13,252 bases of DNA, taken from positions 15,648 through 28,899 of the forward strand of contig DGWK01000020.1 of the NCBI GenBank assembly GCA_002395235.1. Reading direction: 5' to 3'. Position numbers and translations under genes: made by a program. The notes below the pieces were generated by a model. That model ran no database searches. It saw nothing but the letters and a program-made list of their open reading frames with translations, and was not told the origin of the DNA. Below, piece by piece: positions 7,149 through 13,252 of the stretch (position 1 is its first letter; each line of letters starts with the position of its first letter). Source of the stretch: Lachnospiraceae bacterium UBA4260. Its GTDB lineage: Bacteria; Bacillota; Clostridia; Lachnospirales; Lachnospiraceae.

Positions 7149-8461
7149 TCATGCAAAGAGCGGGAAAGCGGTCATTGTCCAAAGAACTGTGACAATGCAG
7201 AAGAGCACTGCAGGGATCAAAGACTGCTTGACCATATCTGTAAAGGAATAATCGCCTTCTGCCATGATCATGGGAACAGCAGGTGTAGCCATAGGCGTCA
7301 TAAAAGCTGTCAGGCAGGCTGCCTGTACCATAATAATGATGCCGACCGGGTTTGCACCCATGCTCTTGCAGGCTTGGATCGCAATCGGAATGAAGATCAT
7401 CATAACGCCGCGGTTCTGCATGACCTGCGTCATGAGGAACGGTACCAGGAAGAAGACAAGTCCTATGATATAAGGTTTCCGACAGACTGTGCTACGCCGG
7501 CAATCGCGTTTCCGATGATCTCACCGGCTCCGGAACTGGCAAGAGCACCGCTCATGGCCATTGCGCCTACGAAAAGAAGATACATGGAAAGATTCAGCGT
7601 CTTAAGTGCTTCGCGGCCTTCGAGAACACCGCATACGACCATCATGACCGCACCGATGAAGCAGATCAGCCATGTGGGTGCTGTGAGTACGGAATTAATC
7701 TGTTTCTGGAACAGAAGGGCAAGTGTTACGGCAAAGAAGATCACATAACCGGCCACTTCCTGGAAGGGTTTAAGAGCAGGCTTCTCTTCAGGTTTTCTAC
7801 CCTTTTCAAGGGCTTCTCCGCTGTGTTCAACTTTATGATCGGGAGCAAATCTGTAGGCAAAAAATACACACCAGATGATGCAGACGATGACCAGCGGGAA
7901 ACGCGCCTTCATGGGATCAGTCAGACCGACCTGGAAATCTGTATACTCACTTGCGGAGAGATAGCCATTGAGCTCGGCTGCTACCGTAGCACCGGATCCA
8001 AGAGGAAAAGCGGAGCAGGTGGCGATGGCAGAAACACCGAGAGGGAACATAACCTTGGAAGGGCTGACATTCATGGATTTGCAGGTTTCAATCATCATGG
8101 GGGCCATAATACCGAATACGATCATAGGGCTCTGGATGAACTGGCTCAGAATGACAGAGACAATAACGTAACCGAGCATCACCTTTGTGATCGAGCCCTT
8201 TGCAAAACTGTTGACCGAATTGGCAACCTTCTTGACGAACTGTGTTCTCTGCAGACCTGCGGCCACGACGAACATGGACATGATCATGATACCGTTTGCA
8301 TTTCCGAAATAGGTGAGCGCATCCTCCGGAGGCAGGCAGCCGAAGAGAACAAACGCCGCGAGTGAGACGACGGCAGTGAGCGCCATCGGGATTTTTCCCC
8401 ACACATAGCTGATTACAGCCAGCACACTGATCACAAGACAAATTACTAATGTACTTGACAT
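7149..8461 (-). pseudogene. SLC13-type (DASS-like) anion transporter gene split by a one-base frameshift
   Basis: Two adjacent reading frames encode one membrane protein. The first starts at ATG 8461 (AGGAGG at 8475-8470) and stops at TAG 7465-7463 after 332 residues. The second, -1 relative to the first, continues from about 7470 through LVFFLVPFLMTQVMQN to a stop at 7149. Restoring one base near 7466-7475, for example in the CTTAT string, gives a single product of about 437 residues, a normal length for SLC13/DASS permeases. The first part has many hydrophobic segments, a re-entrant-like stretch SAIATCSAFPLGSGATVAAE and a charged loop (about 212-232). The second has the family-like repeat ACLTAFMTPMATPAVPMIMAEG. 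The intact protein would carry di/tricarboxylates or sugar acids across the inner membrane. It lies between the two dehydratase genes in one operon. A true mutation and a sequencing error cannot be told apart here; no slippery heptamer is seen. Confidence 0.8.
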
Positions 8462-8491
8462 TTCAGATACCTCCTGAATTATTTAAGAGTT

Positions 8492-9571
8492 TTATTTGAC
8501 ACGGAAGGGCGCCATAACTTCAAAGTTGATATCAAGACCGGCGCCGGGAGCCTGAGAAGGGCTGACCGTGCCATCGGAGTTGAAGACCACCGGATTCTTA
8601 AACGCTTCATACACTTTTGCGTCGTACTGCGGAGGATAAAACTCGGCAATCGTCGCATTGGGAACGGCGCAGTCAAGGTGAACATGTACCTGCTGCTGTC
8701 CGTGAGGGCTCATGTCGAGTCCAAACGCGTCTGCCATACCCGCCACTTTCATGAACTCGGTCACGCCGCCGAGGCAGGTGGCATCAGGGTTGAGAATACT
8801 GATCCCGGATGCTCTTGTGATGAGATCACGGAAACCAAAGCGGGACACTTCGTTTTCTCCGCCCGCGACCGGAATAATCGTCTTAGCGGCAACTTTGCTG
8901 TAGCCGTCGTAATCGTCGGCATCAACGGGTTCTTCGAGCCAGTAGGGACGATATTCCTCAACCATCTTGGCGAATTCAATAGCCTCGAAGAAACGGTACG
9001 CGCAGTTGGCATCGATCATGAGCTTCGCGTCTTCGCCGATGGCCTCACGAACAGCTTTGACACGAGCCGCATCCTCTCTGAGGGACACACCGCCGACCTT
9101 CATCTTGACAGCATTGATTCCCCAGCTGCGGTACTCTTCCATCTCCTGCTGCAGTTCTCTGAGGCCTTTGCCGGGTGCGTAATAACCGCCGGCTACATAG
9201 CAGTCAACTTTCTCTTTGTGCCCACCGAGCATCTTATAAAGCGGCATGCCGGCAGCCTTGGCTTTGATATCCCAGAGCGCGATATCAATCGCGGATACAG
9301 TCTTCATGCTGGTTCCACGACGGCCGATAAACTTGGGAACATAGGTCTTTTGGAAAACTCTCTCCGTATCAAGAGGATCCATGCCGATGATCGCTTTGCC
9401 CATACTCTCGGCAAACTCGATTGCCCAGCTGCAGCCATAACCGGTGATCCCCTCATCGGTATCGATGATGATCAGATTCAGTTCGTTGTGGGTGTAGGTG
9501 TGCTTGCCATTAGCAATGGGTTTTGCCTTCGGCCATCTGTAATGTTCTTCCCTTACATCTGTAATCTTCAT
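8492..9571 (-). CDS. Enolase-superfamily dehydratase/racemase (mandelate racemase type)
   Basis: The 359-residue protein has an N-terminal capping domain and a barrel domain of the mandelate racemase / muconate lactonizing enzyme family. The second barrel strand carries KMK (K156, K158). Metal ligands are D187 (MIDAN), E213 (WLEEP) and E239 (GGEN). The D263-H290 pair (NPD, SPHGQQQ) and E310 complete the active site. A Lys on one face and a His/Asp dyad on the other is the mandelate-racemase subgroup pattern. In sugar-acid operons this usually means dehydration of an aldonate, uronate-derived acid or aldarate to a 2-keto-3-deoxy acid. It is first in the LysR-controlled operon, with AGGAGG (9581-9576) before ATG 9571 and a 30-base gap to the transporter. 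Its active-site chemistry differs from that of the second dehydratase downstream, so the two probably act on different stereoisomers or steps. The substrate is not recognisable from sequence. Confidence 0.85.
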   Translation of the reverse strand: MKITDVREEHYRWPKAKPIANGKHTYTHNELNLIIIDTDEGITGYGCSWAIEFAESMGKAIIGMDPLDTERVFQKTYVPKFIGRRGTSMKTVSAIDIALWDIKAKAAGMPLYKMLGGHKEKVDCYVAGGYYAPGKGLRELQQEMEEYRSWGINAVKMKVGGVSLREDAARVKAVREAIGEDAKLMIDANCAYRFFEAIEFAKMVEEYRPYWLEEPVDADDYDGYSKVAAKTIIPVAGGENEVSRFGFRDLITRASGISILNPDATCLGGVTEFMKVAGMADAFGLDMSPHGQQQVHVHLDCAVPNATIAEFYPPQYDAKVYEAFKNPVVFNSDGTVSPSQAPGAGLDINFEVMAPFRVK

Positions 9572-9584
9572 TCTGCCTCCTAAA

Positions 9585-9599
9585 ATAAATATTATTTAT
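9585..9599. promoter_or_regulatory. LysR-type operator, box 1 (T-N11-A palindrome)
   Basis: ATAAATA-T-TATTTAT is a 15-bp palindrome around one central base and contains TAAATA-N-TATTTA, a 13-bp T-N11-A site. It ends three bases upstream of the ribosome binding site of the first dehydratase gene. Its reverse complement is identical to box 2. Position in the operon leader suggests repression or looping; the function is inferred. Confidence 0.5.
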
Positions 9600-9616
9600 G
9601 TTAGTGTATTGATACC

Positions 9617-9636
9617 TTGTAATAACATTGTATTAA
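9617..9636. repeat. Short direct repeat TTGTAWTAA with an 11-base period
   Basis: TTGTAATAA (9617-9625) and TTGTATTAA (9628-9636) are spaced 11 bases start to start, about one helical turn, between the two LysR-type boxes. This may be an extra protein-binding site or chance in AT-rich DNA. Confidence 0.3.
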
Positions 9637-9652
9637 TTTATTTTTTACACGT

Positions 9653-9681
9653 CTAATACCTATATTTTGAGTGTTTGATAA
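9653..9681 (-). promoter_or_regulatory. Possible promoter of the sugar-acid operon
   Basis: On the minus strand TTATCA (9681-9676) and TATTAG (9658-9653) are 17 bases apart, each matching four of six consensus positions. The -35 box overlaps LysR box 2, as expected for a LysR-controlled promoter. Other weak candidates exist in this AT-rich DNA, so confidence is low. Confidence 0.25.
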
Positions 9682-9692
9682 ATAATATTTAT
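9678..9692. promoter_or_regulatory. LysR-type operator, box 2 (T-N11-A palindrome)
   Basis: ATAAATA-A-TATTTAT is the same 15-bp palindrome as box 1 read on the other strand, and also contains a T-N11-A core. Centre-to-centre distance from box 1 is 93 bases. It lies 17 bases upstream of the candidate lysR -35 box. This is a likely primary binding site for the divergent LysR protein. Confidence 0.55.
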
Positions 9693-9709
9693 GTTTCGGT
9701 TGCAAGTTC

Positions 9710-9738
9710 TTGATTATTTAATAAATTTGCTTTATGCT
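9710..9738 (+). promoter_or_regulatory. Candidate lysR promoter
   Basis: TTGATT (9710-9715) and TATGCT (9733-9738) are separated by 17 bases and point toward lysR. Transcription would start around 9745, about 50 bases before the lysR ATG. Confidence 0.5.
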
Positions 9739-9795
9739 ATAGATGTGAATTTGAAAATGCTTCCTAAGGAGTGACATTGAAAAGGAATCATCTGA

Positions 9796-10779
9796 ATGCT
9801 GTACGAGAAATTTGACTATATTTTGGCGATCGCCGAAGAGCAGAACCTGACCAGGGCGGCGCAGAAGCTATACATTTCACAACCCACCCTGACTATGTAT
9901 TTAAACCGACTCGAAGAATCTCTGGGGGTCCGTCTATTTGACCGAAAAAAAAATCCGGTCACGCTCACCGCGGCCGGAAAATACTATGTGGAAAAGATGC
10001 AGGAAATTGTTGACGCAGAGCAGATTCTCAAAGGAGAACTTTATTCAATCCGGGACCCCGACCAGCTGTTCCGAATCGGCATAGCGCGCGTGCGTGGACA
10101 TTACTGGCTTCCGCCGCTTTTGCGCAGTCTTACAGAGAGACATCCCCGTCTCAACATCGTTGTCTCTCTGGCCTCAGAAAAACAGCTGCAAAGGCAGCTC
10201 GAAAAGCGGACACTGGATTTAGCCATTGGAACACTGGCAGCCATAGGTAAGAGTGAAGTGCCTCTGATCATGGAAGAATTGGCGTATGAAAAGATCCTGA
10301 TGGTCGCGCACCGCAAATTCGGGATCGTGCCGGAAAAGGAGCGTGGGAATAACTCTCCCGTCAATCCGTGGGTGGCAGATCCTTCCTCGCTTCAGAACCT
10401 TCCTTATATCACGCCGCCTCCGACAAGCGGAATGTACCAGATGGTGCAGAAGCTGCAGGGGCAATACAACATACGGCCATCCCGGAACATTGTTGTCGAT
10501 ATGCAGAACACAGGCCTTTTGATGGCAGAAGAGGGACTTGGAGTCAAACTGATTTCGGCAGATGTCCTTGCCTCCATTCCTACTGAGGAGCGGCGCAGGA
10601 AACTGGACTTCTTTGTTCTGCCTGATATGCCGGAGGCAAGAGTGTGTTCTGCGGCATGGAGAGAAGATACGCAGGTACTCCCCTTGATCCGGGAGTCAAT
10701 TGCAATACTTAAGGAAGAAATCCTTCCTTTACAGCTTTATACAGAAGTCGCCGCAGAGACGACTGGCGAAGACCTGTAA
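9796..10779 (+). CDS. LysR family transcriptional regulator
   Basis: The 327-residue protein has an N-terminal winged helix-turn-helix (about 1-62) with the LysR signature EEQNLTRAAQKLYISQPTLT and LGVRLFDRKKNPVTLTAAG. A type 2 periplasmic-binding-like effector domain follows (about 92-305). It is slightly longer than the usual 300 residues, with a small insertion near residues 178-200. The ATG at 9796 is fixed by an in-frame TGA directly before it (9793-9795); AAAGGA (9781-9786) is its likely ribosome binding site. It is divergent from the dehydratase/transporter/hydrolase operon, the classic arrangement for a LysR regulator that controls its neighbours and itself. The effector is probably the imported sugar acid or a breakdown product. 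A strong bidirectional terminator follows the gene. Confidence 0.9.
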   Translation: MLYEKFDYILAIAEEQNLTRAAQKLYISQPTLTMYLNRLEESLGVRLFDRKKNPVTLTAAGKYYVEKMQEIVDAEQILKGELYSIRDPDQLFRIGIARVRGHYWLPPLLRSLTERHPRLNIVVSLASEKQLQRQLEKRTLDLAIGTLAAIGKSEVPLIMEELAYEKILMVAHRKFGIVPEKERGNNSPVNPWVADPSSLQNLPYITPPPTSGMYQMVQKLQGQYNIRPSRNIVVDMQNTGLLMAEEGLGVKLISADVLASIPTEERRRKLDFFVLPDMPEARVCSAAWREDTQVLPLIRESIAILKEEILPLQLYTEVAAETTGEDL

Positions 10780-10803
10780 AAACACGACAAATCGCAAACT
10801 CAC

Positions 10804-10854
10804 AAAAAAACCTCCCGGCATTTCCTTGATAAAGGAAATGCCGGGAGGTTTTTT
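10804..10854. terminator. Strong bidirectional Rho-independent terminator
   Basis: CCTCCCGGCATTTCCTT (10811-10827), a GATA loop and AAGGAAATGCCGGGAGG (10832-10848) form a perfect 17-bp stem. Seven A bases lie on the left (10804-10810) and six T bases on the right (10849-10854), so it works as an intrinsic terminator in both directions. It serves both lysR and the converging araC gene. Confidence 0.93.
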
Positions 10855-10872
10855 GCAGACCCCTTATGATTT

Positions 10873-12069
10873 TCATTCTCTGAACTCCGCCGGTTTATAG
10901 AAGTCTCTGTAGGCGCGCGGCGTCATATTAGTATACTTCTTGAATATCTTGCCAAAATAGCTCTGATTGGGAAAGTTTACATACTGCGCGATCTCCGTGA
11001 GCCCCATATCCGAGTAGCGCAGCAGGTTGGCCGCTCTCTTCACGCGCTCTTCGTTGATGAAGTCCTGAAGGCACTGCCCCGTCTCTCTCTTAAACAGGCG
11101 CGACAGGTAGGTCGGACTGATCCCCAGCGCTTCCGCGACTTCCTCCAGATAGATTTTCTCCCTGTAGTGCTTGCGCACATAGTCACGGCTCTGCTCGATA
11201 TAGCCAGAGACTCTTGGCTTTCTGAGCTTCTCCGCCACCCTGTCGGTCATGTCCTCGATCGCACTGTTGCGGAACTGCAGAAGGTGCGTCTCCGTCTGCG
11301 CCGCATCACATTTGCGGATATAATAGCCGCTGATCCGATACGCGGTCTCCGGCGTGAGGCCCCCCTCAATGGCCGCTCTTGCGCATAGCGCAATGCCTAT
11401 GATACTCAAATTCCTCCGGTGACGGATTCCCTCGTCAGAGAGTCTCCCGCTGTCTGCATCCATGCGCTCCGCCAGCCGGATCGCATCCTGCGTCCTTCCC
11501 TCCCGGATCGCCTGCATAAGGGCCTGTTCCTCGCGGTAACTGTGGCGGAACGCGTCGCCGTCATTTTCTTCCTCCTCGCGCAGCAGGAATATAGTCTGTT
11601 CTTTCTTTTCTCCCTGCGCGCCGTCGGCGATCAGACGATTTAAGCGGAGCAGTTCCTCGTTTTCCACCGGTGCGTTCTCGAGGATTGAATTCACAAGCAG
11701 CACCATGTTGCGCATTTCGGGGAGCGTAAAGGAGGGAAGCTCCGGAAGGTCCTCCGAGTCAACGCCAAAATTATGATACATCTGGCGAAGCGCCACCCGC
11801 CTCAGTTTCTCATGGCAAATGGGTCCCATGTACAGGATCCCGTCTCCCGCATGCAGCGCGGCAAAATAGCACTTATAGCCGCCGTCCCATATAAAAGGCG
11901 CAGTCTGCGCGTTGATCCCGGCGCGCAGCACGCTCCGCAGCACCTCCGACTGCATCAGAGGACTCTCGGCCACCATGTCAAAAAAGGGCGTCAGCAGCCT
12001 GTCCGGCGCCTCGTACACCAGGTCGACCTTGATCACTTTTCCCAGAAGCTGAATCTGATTCTCACGCAT
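10873..12069 (-). CDS. AraC family transcriptional regulator linked to the rhamnosidase gene
   Basis: The 398-residue protein has a C-terminal AraC DNA-binding domain at about 290-390, with LEEVAEALGISPTYLSRLFK (308-327) and VNFPNQSYFGKIFKKYTNMTP (364-384). The long N-terminal part (1-285) has no cupin motif I recognise. It contains an alpha/beta sensor-like region (18-110, with WDGGYKCYFAALHAGDGILY) and a mostly helical part with a charged EEEEND run near 166-170. ATG 12069 is chosen over an in-frame TTG at 12075 because GGAG lies nine bases before the ATG but only three before the TTG. Its start overlaps the stop of the upstream rhamnosidase by eight bases, so translation is probably coupled. 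It probably regulates the rhamnosidase operon, perhaps in response to rhamnose or a rhamnoside. The ligand is unknown. Confidence 0.85.
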   Translation of the reverse strand: MRENQIQLLGKVIKVDLVYEAPDRLLTPFFDMVAESPLMQSEVLRSVLRAGINAQTAPFIWDGGYKCYFAALHAGDGILYMGPICHEKLRRVALRQMYHNFGVDSEDLPELPSFTLPEMRNMVLLVNSILENAPVENEELLRLNRLIADGAQGEKKEQTIFLLREEEENDGDAFRHSYREEQALMQAIREGRTQDAIRLAERMDADSGRLSDEGIRHRRNLSIIGIALCARAAIEGGLTPETAYRISGYYIRKCDAAQTETHLLQFRNSAIEDMTDRVAEKLRKPRVSGYIEQSRDYVRKHYREKIYLEEVAEALGISPTYLSRLFKRETGQCLQDFINEERVKRAANLLRYSDMGLTEIAQYVNFPNQSYFGKIFKKYTNMTPRAYRDFYKPAEFRE

Positions 12070-13252
12070 TGTCAAATTCTCCGCTCTCTACTATCTTTTC
12101 TCTGACTTCGTCCGCACAGGCGATCTTCACGCGGATTTTTCCGTTCTCCGCTTTCACCCAGGAGACCTCCAGATCCCCGGCAGGTGTGTGCACCTTGCCG
12201 GATGCGCTGCGCATATAGCCGGCCGCCGGCCTGACACTGATCCTTGAATAACCCGGAGCGGCAGGCCGCACTCCCAGCACCACGGAAGGCAGTTCATACA
12301 GTGCCAGCGCGCCCCACGCGTGGCATTCACTGCGCGCGTAGAATTCCGCTTCCACACAGGTCGTGCAATGATTTCGCACCATCTGTCTCCACACATTCCA
12401 ATACCGATCCGTGTACTCATAGAGTCCCGTCTGCTCCAGGGCCCTGAACAGGTAGTAGCGCATCGCCACGGAACACCCGGCAAATCCCTGTTCCGTGATA
12501 CTGCGAAGAAGGCACTTTCGCCCCTCTTCGAAGCCAAGCGTCCCGGTCAAAATACCGAACACCTGGCAGTGCTGGCTTCGCTGCGCCGCGGCCGGCCCGT
12601 CTGTCAGGAATCCCTCCTCATCCGTGCAAGCCCTGCGAACCGCGCTCTGCACCTGCCGCGCAAGTCTGCGGTCGCGCTCCGCCTGCTCTTTTTCCCCGGC
12701 GTATTCCTCGAGCTGCGCCGCTTTTTGCAGTCCCATAATATACAGAAGGCTCTCCATTGTGATCGGCCCCTGCAGTCCCGCCGGCGGCATGCCCGTAGTG
12801 TCCATCCATTCCTGCGCCCAGTCGATAAAGGACCACAGCTCTCCCTCTCCGTTGACGCCGCCTGTCTTCTTCACCAGACCGGCCAGGGCGCCTTCCCTGA
12901 TCGTATTCCGGTCAAAATACTGCAAGATCCTCCGGATCACGGGCAGCGCCTCCCGCACTACCTCACGATCGCCGAAATACATCATATGATCGTGCACCAT
13001 CAGGATATAGTAGATGGAAAATCCTGGGATCACGTTGACACATTTGTTGGGATAACTGCAGTTGAGAAGTCCGTCCGGTCTCTGCGCCCGGGCAAATTCC
13101 CGGATCGATTTGCGGGCCAGCCGGTCGTCCCCGGATACCGCATAGGTGTAAAGGATCTCCAGTCTGGTGTCCTCCACATACTGCAGCTGCTCATAATAGG
13201 GGCAGTCCACATAGGTCTCATGCATGCAGCGGCGGAGGGTCCGCAGGCTGAT
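12062..13252 (-). CDS. Alpha-L-rhamnosidase, GH78 (C-terminal part, cut by right edge)
   Basis: The last 396 codons of a larger gene are present; the frame stays open to the window edge, so the in-frame ATG at 13225 is internal. The fragment covers most of the (alpha/alpha)6-barrel and a C-terminal beta-sandwich (from about residue 326, LGVRPAAPGYSRISVRP). The GH78 signature lies at residues 11-28, with acidic residues D16, E21 and D28. Their spacing (0, +5, +12) matches the catalytic-site acids I recall for the Bacillus sp. GL1 enzyme (D567, E572, D579). E309 in SECHAWG fits the proposed general base, and FIDWAQEW (about 142-149) is also typical. The enzyme removes terminal alpha-L-rhamnose from plant glycans or glycosides. 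With the N-terminus missing, I cannot tell whether it is secreted. The stop overlaps the araC start by eight bases. Confidence 0.9.
   Translation of the reverse strand: MSLRTLRRCMHETYVDCPYYEQLQYVEDTRLEILYTYAVSGDDRLARKSIREFARAQRPDGLLNCSYPNKCVNVIPGFSIYYILMVHDHMMYFGDREVVREALPVIRRILQYFDRNTIREGALAGLVKKTGGVNGEGELWSFIDWAQEWMDTTGMPPAGLQGPITMESLLYIMGLQKAAQLEEYAGEKEQAERDRRLARQVQSAVRRACTDEEGFLTDGPAAAQRSQHCQVFGILTGTLGFEEGRKCLLRSITEQGFAGCSVAMRYYLFRALEQTGLYEYTDRYWNVWRQMVRNHCTTCVEAEFYARSECHAWGALALYELPSVVLGVRPAAPGYSRISVRPAAGYMRSASGKVHTPAGDLEVSWVKAENGKIRVKIACADEVREKIVESGEFDNA

Noticed and set aside
7463..7478. Programmed -1 frameshifting as the explanation for the split transporter
   Set aside because: The shift direction fits, but there is no X-XXY-YYZ slippery heptamer or clear stimulatory structure, and SLC13 genes are not known to use it. 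A mutation or sequence error is simpler.
8678..9583. A 301-codon + strand frame opposite the first dehydratase gene, and similar long antisense frames at 35-634, 3228-4052, 5115-5828 and 6152-6718
   Set aside because: All are shadows of well-supported minus-strand genes and show no family features of their own.
9693..9707. A possible catabolite-repression (cre) site around GTTTCGGTTGCAAG
   Set aside because: The spacing between TG and CG is one base short of the consensus and the flanks do not match.

Overview
The window looks like carbohydrate-utilisation DNA from a Gram-positive, anaerobic Clostridia-type bacterium, probably a gut or rumen Lachnospiraceae-like organism. This is inferred from the protein families (AraC regulators beside glycoside hydrolases, rhamnulokinase, an acetate/propionate-type CoA-transferase), the strong AGGAGG-like ribosome binding sites, and AT-rich promoter gaps between more GC-rich genes. 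There is no rRNA, tRNA, CRISPR array, insertion sequence, integrase or phage gene. The window is gene-dense: the longest gap without a gene is the 224-bp lysR/dehydratase intergenic region, and no gap exceeds 300 bases.

Left block (1-3277): a sugar isomerase of the L-fucose/L-arabinose isomerase family (cut by the left edge) and a rhamnulokinase (rhaB) form a leftward operon. An AraC regulator with a cupin sensor domain is transcribed divergently from a short promoter region. Next, a large CoA-transferase (3279-4898) runs leftward and meets the araC gene tail to tail with one base between the stop codons. It has its own promoter with a GC-rich palindrome beside the -10 box.

Middle block (5037-10779): a leftward operon of four genes, in transcription order an enolase-superfamily acid-sugar dehydratase of the mandelate-racemase type, an SLC13-type anion transporter broken by a one-base frameshift, a second enolase-superfamily dehydratase of the galactonate-dehydratase type, and an HSL-type alpha/beta hydrolase. 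A hairpin terminator follows. A LysR-type regulator is transcribed divergently. The shared intergenic region carries two matching 15-bp palindromes that each fit the T-N11-A LysR box. The likely logic is uptake of an organic anion (a sugar acid), removal of an ester or lactone group, and dehydration to 2-keto-3-deoxy acids. No kinase or aldolase for the next steps is present here.

Right block (10804-13252): a strong, symmetric bidirectional terminator separates lysR from a leftward pair, a GH78 alpha-L-rhamnosidase (cut by the right edge) and a second AraC regulator whose start overlaps the rhamnosidase stop by 8 bases. With rhaB on the far left, this gives the window an L-rhamnose / plant-glycan theme. 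I see no defence or otherwise wholly new system. The most original points are the uncharacterised four-gene sugar-acid operon with its paired LysR boxes, the unusual metal ligand in one dehydratase, and the frameshifted transporter.
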